DNA from: Cricetomys ansorgei
Lineage: Eukaryota; Chordata; Mammalia; Rodentia; Nesomyidae
Assembly (NCBI GenBank): GCA_026225945.1
Contig: JAMJFZ010003581.1
Coordinates: 12,187,001-12,251,000 of the forward strand
DNA: 64,000 bases
Direction: 5' to 3'
This document shows, piece after piece, positions 11,416 to 22,522 of the stretch. The position numbers and the translations under genes are program-made. Position 1 is the stretch's first letter; each line of letters opens with the position of its first letter. Below the pieces are notes generated by a model. It was given only the letters and a program-made list of their open reading frames with translations, was not told the origin of the DNA and ran no database searches.

Positions 11416-11707
11416 TGTTTAAAATGGTTGCTTTGTGCACTGTTGGGTGAGGGGCTGCCTAGGCCTCGGCATTTTGTATTGTCTGCAGGTTGGTTTTATA
11501 TAAAAGATGTTTGATTTATCATGATCTGCATGTGCTATCAGTAGAACACTTGAGGAGCTTAGGTATCAATAAAAATCCCTGATATGAGATGCTCAGAGTC
11601 CCACTGTTCAATATGGTGCTGGACAGGGTAGGTAATTCCCGCTGCTGAGGTCTGGCAGGGTTTACATCTATAAAAATGCCTCTGTGTCTTCTTTATTGAG
11701 AGATACA
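11416..11707 (+). mobile_element. 3' LTR of the two-LTR element
   Basis: It begins TGTTTAAAATGG and ends 'gagagataca', with an 'aataaaaatccctgata' poly(A) signal region near 11567. It is shorter than the 5' copy by a gap of about 30 bases. Flanking 5-mers (aatta left of 10094, gtagg right of 11707) do not match as a target duplication, so one boundary may have been rearranged. Confidence 0.7.
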
Positions 11708-11942
11708 GTAGGTGTTCGACTACAATGGTTGGATATTACTTATTTCTTGTGTGTTTTTCAGCGGGGGAGGGTTGTGGTGAGCTTCTTGAAGGTTTCCTTC
11801 TAATACCTGCTGTAGAGCTGGTTCCATAGATAGATACTGCTTGAATTTATTTTTTATCATGGAATATCTTTCTTTCTTCATCTATTGTAATTGAAAATTT
11901 TGCTCAGTATAGGGTATAGTAGTCTTGGCTGGTATCTGTGGC
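11616..11942. repeat. 327-bp direct duplication, copy A
   Basis: It spans the last 92 bases of the 3' LTR and the first 235 bases of the adjoining L1. Copy B lies at 13765-14091 with about 10 substitutions and no length difference (about 97% identity). Copy A is in its natural context: LTR on the left, L1 continuing on the right. Confidence 0.9.
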
Positions 11943-13040
11943 CTCTAAAATTTTTTGGACATCTGTCCCAGCCCTTTTGGCTTTTAGAATATCCATTGAA
12001 AAGTCAGGTGTTACTCTAAAAGATGCTCTTTTTTATGTTACTTGGTCTTTTCCCCCTGAAGCTTCTTCGGTGTTCTGTTTATTATTTATTATATGCCGTG
12101 GAGAACTTCTTTTCTAGCCCAGGCTATTTGGTGTTCTGTATGCTTCTCGTACCTTTAGAGACGCCTCCTTCTTCAGGTTAGGGAAATTATCTTCTATGAT
12201 TTTGCTGAAAATATTTTCTAGGCTTTTGAGATGTTCCTATTCCTGTTCCTCTATTCTTATTTCTTGTATATTTGGTCTTTTCATAGTGCCCCAGATTTCC
12301 TGGGTGCCTGGATTTTTTTTTTTTGATTTAATATTTTCTTTGACTGAAGCAACCATTTCTTTTACCTTGTCTTCAATGTCTAAGATTTTTGTCTTCCATC
12401 TCTTGTATCAATTGGTGAGGTTTGCCTCTGTGGTTCCTGTTCAAGTTCCTAAATTTTTTATTTCCAGTTTTTCCTCAGTTTGGGCTTTCTTTATTGAATC
12501 TGTTTCTACTGGAAATCTTGAACCGTTTTCTTTATTTTATCCCACTGTTTGTGTTAACATAGATTACATTAATGGATTCATTAATACCGTCTTTAAGAAC
12601 CTCTAACATATCCATAAAGACTATATTGCATTTCTCAGGCCTATTGCAGTAGAGTTGCTGGACTGTATTTCCCTCCCTGTTATCGATTGTGTTTTTATTC
12701 TGGTGTCCAGGCATCTGAGTTTGGAATGATTGTAATTTTAGGTGGTGATATACGGTCTTGTCTTTGTTGGATGGGTATTCTATTCATTGGTTTCTGTTGC
12801 CCTCTGTGGTTCTTAGTAGAGTGTGATGACTGTGGGTTGCCTGGCAAGGGAGTGCTTCTGAGATCCTGCCATGTGTGGCCATTGTGTGTTCTGAATGGAA
12901 TGTGTTTCTGTTTCCCTGGCTTATGTGACTGTCTGGTTCCCAGGGAATGCCTGTGGGAGTTGGAGGCTGCTTCCCCAGCCAGTGTGGTTGGAAGGTTCTC
13001 AGAAAATAGTTAAGGGAGTTGGAGGCTGAGACAAAAGGGA
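11708..13040 (-). mobile_element. L1 5' part, antisense (ORF2 N-terminus, ORF1, 5' UTR)
   Basis: 'tcatggaatatctttctttc' and 'gtaattgaaaattttgctca' are antisense ORF2 5' sequence. 'tcaggttagggaaatta', 'tttctttgactgaagc' and 'cttccatctcttgtatcaa' are antisense ORF1. From about 12720 the G-rich, TGCC-rich text with two 'gggagttggaggctg' copies (near 12957 and 13015) fits an L1 5' UTR. All frames are broken. With 6955-10093 this makes an almost full-length but internally deleted antisense L1. Confidence 0.8.
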
Positions 13041-13045
13041 CGGAA

Positions 13046-13550
13046 TGTTGTATAACAGTTTCCTTTGAGTAAGAAAGTTGCAGGGAAACTTCTTAAGCGG
13101 GAAAAGAAACAACTCAAAAGAGCTTTAGGAAGTTCCTGAAACTGACCAGATTCACTAAACTCCTCTCTGCCAAAGTAAGCAATAAAAGCTGAGAGTCCCT
13201 TTCAGAAGAGCAGAGCCAAGCTGAAAAGACAACTCTCAGACTAGACCCAGCTGCCTGGAAGAAGCAGAAACCAGCCAAGCTGTCTGGAGTAAGTTTAGAC
13301 CAGCTGAGTCACCTGAAAAAGACACTGTCTAACCTGTTGAGCTGCCTGCAGGTTGGCTAGTATGTTCTAGGTTCTCAGATTTGTGAGCTGTCATTCATGT
13401 TTGGTTTTTTTCTCCTGTATGTAACCCTCACCCATGTTCTTGTAAGTAACCCCAAATAAAACTCTCTGGTTTACCAGGATAGACTTTGGTGATATCTGTA
13501 CTTGGATTGACCGTGAGCTCCTTATCTGGGGTGAGTAGGTGTCTGTTGCA
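13046..13550 (+). mobile_element. ERVL LTR (MT2-like)
   Basis: 505 bases starting TGTTGTATAACAG and ending GTTGCA. Landmarks are a T-rich stretch and 'cctgtatgtaaccctcaccc', then 'aaataaaactctctggttta' as the poly(A) signal region, then a U5 with 'cttatctggggtgagtagg'. These fit my memory of MT2-type LTRs of rodent ERVL. A shortened relative lies at 19573-19769. Confidence 0.7.
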
Positions 13551-13764
13551 TATACATGTGAAAAACTGTGTCACACAATACAAGCAGTGCCTGAACCTGA
13601 ACAACACAACAGAACCAAAGATGAACTGGGGAGGAGTGAGTACACGGTCCTCATTATGGGTAACAAAGTGTGTGACTGAGGCTGAGCAGCCTGAGAGGGA
13701 GCACCTGGGAAGGAAATTCTGCTACAGTTGTCCTTTCCTGTATGGTATGTGTTAGTGTACCTTT
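13551..13764 (+). mobile_element. Sequence just downstream of the ERVL LTR
   Basis: The expected primer-binding and leader region. It resembles the segment after the second LTR (19770-19830): both contain 'cacacaataca'/'catacaacac' motifs and a 'ggaggag' run. Confidence 0.5.
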
Positions 13765-14091
13765 GTGCTGGACAGGATAGGTAATTCCTGCTGCTGAGGT
13801 CTGGCAGGGTTTACATCTGTAAAAATGCCTCTGTGTCTTCTTTATTGAGAGATACAGTAGGTGTTCAACTACAATGGTTGGATATTACTTATTTCTTGTG
13901 TGTTTTTTTGCGGGGGACGGTTGTGGTGAGCTTCTTGAAGGTTTCCTTCTAATACCTGCTGTAGAGCTGGTTCAATAGATAGATACTACTTGAATTTATT
14001 TTTTATCATGGAATATCTTTCTTTCTTCATCTATTGTAATTGAAAATTTTGCTCAGTATAGGGTATAGTAGTCTTGGCTGGTATCTGTGGC
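13765..14091. repeat. 327-bp direct duplication, copy B
   Basis: A near-identical copy of 11616-11942 lying out of context inside ERVL sequence. It begins at the shared 'gtgctggacagg' and stops at 'tggtatctgtggc', after which the sequence is unrelated to L1. About 10 differences include g/a at the 'gacagg(g/a)tagg' position and a 'cag' to 'ttg' change. Because the block joins an LTR tail to L1, it arose after that LTR element had inserted. Confidence 0.9.
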
Positions 14092-16496
14092 AACAGTGGT
14101 TGCATGGTCCTTGCAATAGGCAGTGAGATATACAACTAAGGTTGAGTCCTCAGGATTGGGGGTCTGTGGGAGGAATCCCAAGATGGCAGTCTTCATCTGT
14201 ATAGTATGGGGTGGCATGTTTGTTTGATGAGTGGGTCATGTGAATACAGAGATGTCCTGAAAATAGTTAAAATTTAGGGGGAATTTTGAAATTATTGAGA
14301 TTATCACTCAAGAGTTTGTTCTGTTGGTAAGCAGTGGTGAGGGTTGACCGGCCACTGTTATGTGTAGTTAGAAATGCATCTGATGCTGAGATGGCTGCAG
14401 AGGAACTTGTTTGTGTGAAGGACCAATTACAACGAAAAATGTTGATGTGGCTAGCTAGCATCCTCCATGTTAGCCTTCGATTTGGCAACTAAATTAGACA
14501 AACAAGAGGATGAAAGATGGTAAAAGGAACAAAAGATACCCCTTCAAGTCTAACCTTTAGTAGAAACAGAGGGAAAATCTGTAACTCAGCATGAGGATGG
14601 AGGTATTAACCGTGATCCTACGCAAGAAACTAGTGTGATCAGGAAATAGTCTGCCCTTATCTCTGGAACTGGGGAAGACTTTAAAACAAGCTATGAAAGA
14701 GCCTGTCTCAGTCTTGCTTGTGAGGCTATGGCACACGGGAGTGGATGGGATCAGTCTGACTGCTGTGGAGGCAGAAAAGCTGAGTAATGTGACTTCAGGG
14801 AAAGTCTGCGTAAGCCTGAGAAGGTATGAAGGAAGTCAAAGCCATTAGAACATTTGGCTATCTCCATCTCCCTACAGTGGCAGGGGCTAGAGGAACATAG
14901 AGGAGGCACAGATGCTATTGAGGGAGCCAGGAATAAGAGAAGCTGTGTTCGAACCCCATTTCACTGGGCCATATAGAACTGTGCTCACAGAGGCATTAAA
15001 GGAAAGGTTGATCCAGTAGGGACCTCGAGGCTGATACAGAATTTTAGTGGCTTTGCAAAACCCTTTGGTGTGGCAAGGTTTTTCTAAAGTAGGCAAGGCA
15101 TTGGCAGATCTCAGTGACTTAGATCAGCAGGTAAAGAGAGTTTGTAAAGTGAGAGAACAGCATAGAAGAGATGAGAAACAGGTAAGGCACGGGAAGAAGT
15201 CTGTCCGGATTACTCAAAGACAAATGTGGCAGGGTTTATGTCTCAGAGTTCCTAAGGAATCAATTGATAGAAGCCAAATCATGTGCTCAGGAGCTTCTAG
15301 AAGTCTTTAAAGCCTGAGGAGCAGTTCACAGAAGGCATCCATGATAGAGCAATACAAGAGAAGCCTCTCCTAGGGGTAGGTAATTATCCTCCCAGACTAA
15401 GGAGGGTGCATTCCCTCCAGCAAAAGGTTATGCTAGGGGTGGAGGTGTTTGCCCAGTCAGAAACTCTCCCAACAGCCAGCCTGGTAAATGGGGCGGCTAT
15501 AACCACTGTGTCAACCCAGGGCAACTCTACTGAGGGAGCCAACAGGTGCAGTGGGGGAGACGGGGCCACATTCACCTTTGGCTCTGACTCAGTCTCAGCA
15601 CATTAAGTCAGGCCCACTGAGTTTATCAGGTGTGGAGAAATGTAGGGCGGCTCTGTGGAAGAGCTGCAGGATACGGAAATACAATGGCTCAGAGATGACT
15701 AAGGATTATGGTGCTTCCTGTGCATGCTTTGTACCCAACCTTGATCTGTGGAAGAAGCAACTGATACAAATGGAGGGAGCCTTTTCGTGCTGCATCAGGC
15801 CTTGCTTGTGTTTGACTTTATCTTCTTAGTGGGAACTCCTGGGATCACCTGACACTGGCTGAGAACAGATGACAACAGACTTTCAGAGCGCTTCAACCAG
15901 GGTTACCTTTGTTATGGGATGGTGGTTTAGGATGTTGCCTTGCCCTGCTCCTGCTCTCAAAAAGGTTTTGTTATACTGATGACATAATGCTAACCACTGA
16001 GTGTTTTGTAGATTTGGAAAGCCATTGGAGAGACAACCAGGCACAAGCATGGTACTTCCACCTACCTGACAATCCTCCTGGGGATGAACCTACTCGGTTA
16101 ATTAAAAGGAAAAAATGGGTTAATAAAACAACCGCTAAAAAGCTTAAGTCCAAATGGTACCCTACTTGGCTGGAAAAGGACACTCCCAGAGGCCATAAGG
16201 CTGTTGAATGAAAACCCCAATGTAAGGGATGGGCTACCTCCTTGCAGTTGTTGGCCAGGGAAGCCCCCGAGGCCCTATAAACTATGAAGGATTATTGCTA
16301 CTGCTGTTGGTTGTATGCCAGAACTAGATGGTAAGAAGAGCTTATTGCAGAAGATGCTGTATATGCATGCTTTGACAGAAGGACATAATTGAGCTGGGAT
16401 TGAACTGGAAACTCCCACCCTGCTGGCTGGCTTTTGCAGCACCTCAAGAGGCCATGTGGGCTGCTGGTGGAGAACTGTTACCAACATTCCTGCTTG
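14092..16496 (+). mobile_element. ERVL internal region, heavily decayed
   Basis: Lies downstream of the ERVL LTR and is continuous with a decayed reverse transcriptase near 15890-16020. Frames of up to about 100 aa exist on both strands (for example 15047-15310 +), interrupted by stops and frameshifts. The 14880-15300 part may be gag-derived by position, but I see no CCHC zinc knuckle. Confidence 0.6.
15885..16025 (+). pseudogene. Endogenous retroviral reverse transcriptase remnant
   Basis: One frame shows a degenerate N-Q-G-Y-L (the usual L-P-Q-G motif is altered) followed by an in-frame stop. After a frame change comes the catalytic block F-C-Y-T-D-D-I-M-L-T, whose Y-x-D-D core is the polymerase active-site signature of reverse transcriptases. 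The D-D-I-M-L form is usual for ERVL-type pol. The open frame continues to 16211 with a lysine-rich stretch I cannot assign. The frame change and stop make it non-functional. Confidence 0.65.
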
Positions 16497-16501
16497 GCTA
16501 T
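16497..16501. repeat. Target-site duplication (left), MaLR provirus
   Basis: gctat, identical to 18732-18736 on the other side of the element. A 5-bp duplication is what ERVL/MaLR integration produces. Confidence 0.8.
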
Positions 16502-16908
16502 TGTCTTATTTATGGTTACTATTGCTATGATGAAACACCATGACCAAAAGCAAGTTGGGGAGGAAAGGATTCATTTGGCTTACACTTCCACATCTTATTC
16601 CATCACTGAAAGAAGTCAGGACAGAAACTCAGGCAAGGCTGGAACCTGGAGGAAGGAGCTGATGCAGAGGCCATGGGAGAGTACTGCTTCCTGGCTTGTT
16701 CCCCATGGCTTCTTCAGGTGCCTTGTTACAGAACCAAGGACCACAAGCCCAAGAATGACACCAGCCACAATGGGCTAGGTTCTCCGGCATCAATCACTAA
16801 TTAAGAAAACACCTTAGGTTGGATCCTCTGGAGGCATTTTCTCCACTGAGGTTCCCTTCTTTTAGCTAAGTCTAGCGTGTGTCAAGTTGACACAGACCAG
16901 CCAGAACA
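16502..16908 (-). mobile_element. MaLR 3' LTR (MT-type), antisense
   Basis: 407 bases, TG...CA on the plus strand. Landmarks are 'aaacaccatgaccaaaagca', 'gaagtcaggacagaaactca', 'cacaatgggctaggttc' and 'gtgtcaagttgacacagacc', all in antisense order for an MT-type MaLR. It is paired with the LTR at 18336-18731. Confidence 0.9.
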
Positions 16909-18335
16909 GCTGACCCCTTGTCAGCTTGTCAACACAAACACATTGCTATCGAGCCACAACTCTTTCTTTCTTATTCACCCCAAGTTCTCACAATAAAAAC
17001 AAATATAACTTTAAAAAATTCAAGCACGTTAATACTTCAGACTCTTCAAAATATCCAGTCTCAGGGCTGGAGAGATGGCTCAGAGGTTAAGAGCACTTGT
17101 TGTTCTTGCAGAGGACACAGGTTAAATTCTCAATACCCACACGGTAGTTCACAACCATCTAGAACTCCACTTCTAGATCCTACACCCGCTTCCGACTTCC
17201 ATGGGCACCAGGCACGCAGATGGTGCATGTAGACATACAAGCAAAACACTCATACACAGAAAATATAATAAATCTTTTAAAAAAGTAAATAATCTGATCT
17301 CTTTAAAAATCCAAAATCTCTGACAAGTTTGAAGTCTTTCAGCTGTGGGATCCTGTAAAATTATAAATTAAGTGAAGTGCTTTCTAATTTGCAGAAGGAA
17401 GAATCAGGGCACAGTCACAATCTGAGCAAAGTAAAACCAAACTCCAATTGTATAAAAAACTCAACGTCCAGTGTATGGAATCCACTCATTATCTTTGGGG
17501 CTCCTCCAAAATGCTTGGGTCACTTCTCTGGCTGTACCCTCTGCAGCACACACAACTTGCCTTCTAGGTTCTGGCTGGCTGCACTCCACTGCTGCTGTCC
17601 TTGGTGGCTATCCCATGCTAATGGCATTTCTAAAATGCTGGGGCCTTCTGCTACAACTTGGCTGCACTTTCTCCAATAACCTCATCTAAGCTCTTGTCGT
17701 GGGGCCAACCCTCAACTTCTCTGCAGGCCCCCTTCAGTCTGGGCCTTCAGCTTCCACTGAAGCTGCACCTTCACCAGTGGCCTCTCTTGTCTTCTCACAG
17801 TAGCAAGCCCCAGCTATCTGTATGAGTTCTTCTTGCCTTTAAAACCAGCACCGTCTGGTTGACACACTACCAAGTTTGGCTGCCAGTGCAAGGTACATCC
17901 ATGGCTGCTTCTGGAACACAGATTCTGCGTGCTGACCCTGAGGAAACATTTCCAGGAAGATTCACCTCAACGATGCTTGTGTCTTCTGACTCGCTGCTAA
18001 TCTCTTAACTCCAGCTAACCAGCACCAATTGTTTCAATAACACAAAGGTTTCACTTTAACGGTGCTGGTCTCTTGCTAATCACAGCTGACTTTTCAGCCC
18101 TAGTTGACCAGGGTGACAGAATCTTAATTCAAAATAGAAAATGATCTCGATAAGGTCTTTAAACCTCCCTCTGAATTTCCATAAGCCAGGCCTCAACTGC
18201 TGAACTGCTCTCAACATCTTCCAAGGTCCTACGGAACATCCCAGTGAGTACTCAGTGGCTTTTCTAGCCCAAAGGTTCAAAGTCTGTCCACTATCCTCTT
18301 CCAAACATCACAGCAATACCCCTCTCCCGATACCA
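16909..18335 (-). mobile_element. MaLR internal region, antisense
   Basis: Non-coding internal sequence of a MaLR, recognised by 'gcttgggtcacttctctggc', 'ctctgcagcacacacaact', 'tggttgacacactaccaag' and 'tctcttaactccagctaacc'. It is related to 10840-11200 on the other strand. Plus-strand frames at 17377-17679 and 17471-17689 are artefacts of this sequence. A B2 has inserted at 17064-17286. Confidence 0.85.
17064..17286 (+). mobile_element. B2 SINE inside the MaLR
   Basis: A complete copy: head 'gggctggagagatggctcag', body 'gttaagagcacttgttg', and tail 'acaagcaaaacactcata' followed by an A/T-rich run. It is closer to consensus than the B2 at 2905, so it is younger, and it postdates the MaLR. 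Confidence 0.95.
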
Positions 18336-18731
18336 ACTTTTAGTTAAGCTTACTATTGTTACGATGAAACACCATGACCAAAAGCAAGCTGGAGAGGAAA
18401 GGGTTCATTTGGTGTATACTGCCACATTATAGTCTATCTCTGAAGGAAGTCAGGACTGAAACTCAAGTAGAGCTGGAACCTGGAAGCAGGAGATGATGCA
18501 GAGGCCAGGGAAGGGTATTGCTTACTGGCTTGCTCCCCATGGCTTGCTCAGCCTGCTAAGATGGAACCCAGGATGGCGTCAGCTACAATGGGCTGGGCTT
18601 TCCCCCATCAGTCACTATTTAGGAAAATGCCTTAGGCAGGATCTTTTGGAGGCATTTTCTCAACTGAGGTTCCCTCCTTTCAGATAACTCTATCTTGTGT
18701 CAAGTTGACTGACATAAGACTAGTCAACACA
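18336..18731 (-). mobile_element. MaLR 5' LTR (MT-type), antisense
   Basis: The same LTR family as 16502-16908 ('aaacaccatgaccaaaagca', 'gaagtcaggactgaaactca', 'gtgtcaagttgactgac'), ending CA at 18731. The plus-strand left end is mutated (no TG). Confidence 0.88.
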
Positions 18732-18736
18732 GCTAT
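18732..18736. repeat. Target-site duplication (right), MaLR provirus
   Basis: gctat, matching 16497-16501. Confidence 0.8.
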
Positions 18737-19118
18737 GGATCCTGCATGTTGAAATACTGACACACAAGCAGGATGTGCCTGCTTGTTCAATAGAGGCTCA
18801 GCTATCGTGAGAAGAGCAACAGCTTTCCAATTCACTCTAAGGTCTGCTCCACAAAAGAGAGTTCACATCTGGTGCTGTAAACACAGACAAAAGCCTGTGG
18901 TTAGGGAGGTCATAGGTCCCAATGGGGAAATAACTTCTGCAGTTTTACTAAATGAGTGTGATATACCCATCAAACTGCCTTTTAAAATGTGTGTTTGTGC
19001 TTGTCCATCACCGTTATCGACCTCAATCCATAACCATGGCTGCTGCTCTTTAGAACAAGTCACTGTGGCTATGGTAAACTGACCTAACTCCTAGACACAC
19101 ACACACGTTTATCGTCTC
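18737..19118 (+). mobile_element. Probable continuation of the ERVL internal region
   Basis: By nesting logic this should be the ERVL sequence that was contiguous with 16496 before the MaLR inserted. A 99-aa plus-strand frame (18783-19082) has no motif I recognise. Confidence 0.4.
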
Positions 19119-19491
19119 TGTCTTGGTTAGGGCTGCTATCGCTGTGATGGAACACCATCACCCGACAATTCATAGAAAGGAAAACGTTTAACTGGGACTT
19201 GTTTACAGTTCAGAGCTTTAGTCCATTATCATCACGGCAGGAAGCATGGCAGCACGCAGGCAGACATGGTGCTGGAGAGGGAGCTGACAGTTCTAAATCC
19301 AGATCAGAGGACGCAGGAAGAGAATGTGAGCCACTGTTTCTGGCTTAAACTTCCGAAACCTCAAAGCCCACCCCCAGTGACATACTTTCTCCAACAAGGC
19401 TACACCTACTCCAACAAGGCCAGGTGTCCGAATCCTTTCAAATAATGCCACTCTCTATTAGCCTACGGGGGCTATTTCCATTCAAACCACA
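19119..19491 (-). mobile_element. MaLR solo LTR (MT/ORR1-type), antisense
   Basis: TG...CA on the plus strand with 'gtgatggaacaccatcaccc', 'ttagtccattatcatcacgg', 'cagacatggtgctggaga' and 'caaagcccacccccagtga'. Flanking 5-mers gtctc (19114-19118) and gtcac (19492-19496) are a 4/5 match, consistent with an aged target duplication. Confidence 0.9.
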
Positions 19492-19572
19492 GTCACCCTC
19501 TCTAAGACAGAGGGATCATTGTGGAGGAGGGAGTGGGAGTGAGAAGAGTGTAAGAACCTGATGAAGGGGTGG

Positions 19573-19769
19573 AATGTGTGCAACAGTTAAGGACTTTGAT
19601 AATGCAGCTGTCTTTGTGTCATCTCTGCTCCTGTGAGTAACCCCCCACCCCATATCTCTGTAAGTAACCCAGTAAAACTCATTGGTTCACCATGTTGGGA
19701 TGTCATTTTATCTGTACTTTGGCCTGTTATGGGTTCCCTACCTGGGGTGAGCAAATCTGTGTTTTGTCA
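19573..19769 (+). mobile_element. ERVL LTR fragment (MT2-like), internally deleted
   Basis: It shares the poly(A)/U5 half with 13046-13550: 'ctgtaagtaacccagtaaaa', 'attggttcaccatgttggga' and 'tacctggggtgagcaaatct'. Most of U3 is missing. It could be the 3' LTR of the same provirus, but the sequence after it again looks like a leader, so a second, related insertion is equally possible. Confidence 0.55.
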
Positions 19770-20340
19770 TACAACGCGGGGTTGTCATACAACACGGAAA
19801 GTGGAGGAGAAGAGCTGTGTGATGCGCTAGTGATGGGGGCAGAGAACTCTACCACCTCTGAAGTGATAGAAGCAAATGACATAGATGCATTTGGGTTACA
19901 ATGGACTAGAATAGTAGAAGTTTCTGTGAGCTTTTTAGGTATGGGAGACAAGCCCATAGTCATGTTCTTTTTGTCTCTTGTCTAGATGTGACCATGTCTT
20001 CATGTGAGAGGTACTGCTGAACATTTTGCTTTTTAAGCTTAAAATCCGAACACTAAGAAAGCAACTGTAGGTCTATAGACAGGAGATCTCAGACTCATGT
20101 CTATTAACATGGAAATTACAGGCGCTGTGCCAAGGATAAGAAGATTAATGACCATTGACTGGTGATAAGAATTCCCACTCTCTGCTACCAGTTATTCTCT
20201 TGAGGAAGAAAGGAAGATGACTAAGAGGTGACTAAGAAACTTAAGATAAATGATTTACTGTACATAGAAAGTAAGGTATAGACAACACGAAGATAAATAA
20301 AAATCCCACTGAATGGAACCATCTGCAGATAAAAGCAGCA
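19770..20340. other. Unassigned, possible ERVL leader/gag remnant
   Basis: It starts with a short imperfect tandem 'tgtcatacaac(g/a)cgg' at 19765-19797. The remainder shows no feature I recognise. Confidence 0.35.
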
Positions 20341-21207
20341 GCTTTGCTCTATGCAGACACAGTTCAATTTTTTCTCTTAAAAACTGTCTGGAGAATGGCA
20401 AAGACCAACAACACAAGCTACAAAAAAAATGCTGGAGGGATTGTGGGGAAAGAGAACTCTCATTTGCTATTGGTGGAATTGCAAGCTGGTACAGCCACCA
20501 TGGATATCGGTGTAGATAATTTTCAAAAGTCTAAAATAAATCTACCCCATGACCCGGCTATGCCACTCTTTGGCATATGTGCAAAAGACTCAACATCTTA
20601 CTTCACAGACACTTGCTCAGCCATGTTCATTGCTGCTCTATTCATAATATCTAGGAAATGGGAACAATGTAAATGTCCTCCAATAGAGGAATGGATAAAG
20701 AAAATGGACATCTACATAGAATACTATTCAGCTGTAAAGAAAAATGAAATCATGAACTTTGCAGGGAAATGAATAGAAACGGAAAAGATTATATTGAGTG
20801 AGGTAATCCAGACCCAGAAAGACAAGCATCGAATATTCTCTCAGATGTGAGTGTATATTCTGGAGTAACTGCAGAAACCAAGAAAGTAAAAAGGGAGTGT
20901 TGCTGGGATGAGGGTGTGGGAGAGTAACAGGGAGGGATACAATTGCTCTGTTAGGGGAAATGGAAAAAAAAGGGAGGAACCTTTGATTAAGAATGTGGAA
21001 GGTAGATAAATATAGAAGGAGGGGAAAGTAATAGTATGGATGTCTGAAAAACTACTATGGATGTCTAAATAAGGAAGTATATTTACTAGCTACCTATTAA
21101 AAAAGCCTATGATACATGTAAACTTGTATATATATAATATGCACACATATATACATACGTGTATATATATATATGATATATAGTTTTTCGTTATACACAT
21201 AACCCAC

Positions 21208-21276
<69 letters not shown>

Positions 21277-22522
21277 GAAATTTTCTTATCTGGCCTGACA
21301 AATGCTCCCTCCAATAGCTAAAGACTATTTAATTCCAACACTAGGCATATGAAGCCCTTCTCTGAATTGTTGGTTAGGGTTGTCCAAGAGACTCCAAAAA
21401 CATTGCAGTCTATTGCTATTTCCCTTGGCTACCTCTGAGAGGTGGAAGGTAATTCCGTGTTCCTGACAACACCATGCACTTCAGCCAACACCATGCACTT
21501 CAGACACAGGACTTAGTGGCCCCTAAGCTGGAACACACCTAAATACCTCCTTTCTGAGGACTACCTTTTTTTTGGTACCAGAAGGTACCATGCAAGCTCC
21601 CAAAGGAGGAAAGCAGCCAACAATCCTACCCAGCTATGGCACCTGTGAACTACAACAATGACCATCATGAGAAGAAAACCCTGAAGGTGCAGTAATGGCA
21701 TGAATACCTTGGCAGTAACTAAAAGCTCTATAATTGGACTTAAGATCTGTTCAACAAGGGGAAAACTATGCTTAGTACTGGAGACCTAGCCAGCTATCCA
21801 AGTCTAGTAAAGTAATGGATCTTGGAGGAGAACCTATGACCACTTTACTAAAACAGCATAATTCCTAACTACATTTTAAATATTTGTCCTTATACCCAAA
21901 GAAAAGTATAGTATTCACCCCTCATCAATAAAACTTCTCTTTGCAACCAGGAGACCATTATAGAAAACCACAAACATTAAAAATTCAGAGTTTAAGAGCC
22001 CAGTCCCAGTGGATACATCTACAAAACAACAAAAAACCTAAGACTCAAGGAACACTAAGGAGGAGACAGAAAGATTGTAGGAGCCAGTGTACCAGGGAGT
22101 TTGCAGTGATGTTGTGTCTCCCAGGATAATCAGAAACTATACCCATAAAGTCTCACCAGCATGAACTGAACAAGGACAATAATGGACATGCCAAAAGAAA
22201 AGCTATTGAGGACTCAAGATTACACAAAGAACTAGAGGCAACTAAGTCTTCTCCAGTGATTATTCAAAACTAAATGATCAGCCCTGAAAACATACACACA
22301 AGTAATGGTATACAGACTGAGCAAGTTATATTTATGAATATATCTGTGTTTTCAGATATATATGTATACATACGCATAACAGCAATGAATGAAGATAGAG
22401 GTCATGAATTTGAAAGAGAGTGAAAAAGTATATATGAGAGGGCTTGGAGGGAAGAAAGGAAAGCATGAAATGATGTCGTTATACTATATTCTCAAGAATA
22501 AAAGAAATAATTTTAAAAAGAG
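20341..22522 (+). mobile_element. L1 (Lx-type) ORF2 3' end and 3' UTR
   Basis: Plus-strand frame 20344-20772 translates to the ORF2 C-terminal segment (LPHDPAMPLFG... then PPIEEWIKKMDIYIEYYSAVKKNEIM). It is interrupted by stops and a frameshift against the normal protein. Then come L1 3' UTR landmarks 'tggatcttggaggagaacct', 'gagtttaagagcccagtcc' and 'gatcagccctgaaaacatac', and an A-rich end near 22519. It is 5'-truncated and dead. The same 3' UTR type recurs at 46876-47600. Confidence 0.92.
21208..21271. repeat. (TG)n(TA)n microsatellite in the L1
   Basis: A TG run passing directly into a TA run of about 47 bases. It sits between ORF2-derived sequence and the 3' UTR of the L1. Confidence 0.95.

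Noticed and set aside
10089..11712. Target duplication around the two-LTR element
   Set aside because: Flanking 5-mers aatta and gtagg do not match.
20344..20772. 142-aa plus-strand frame
   Set aside because: It is the decayed C-terminus of L1 ORF2, not a host gene.
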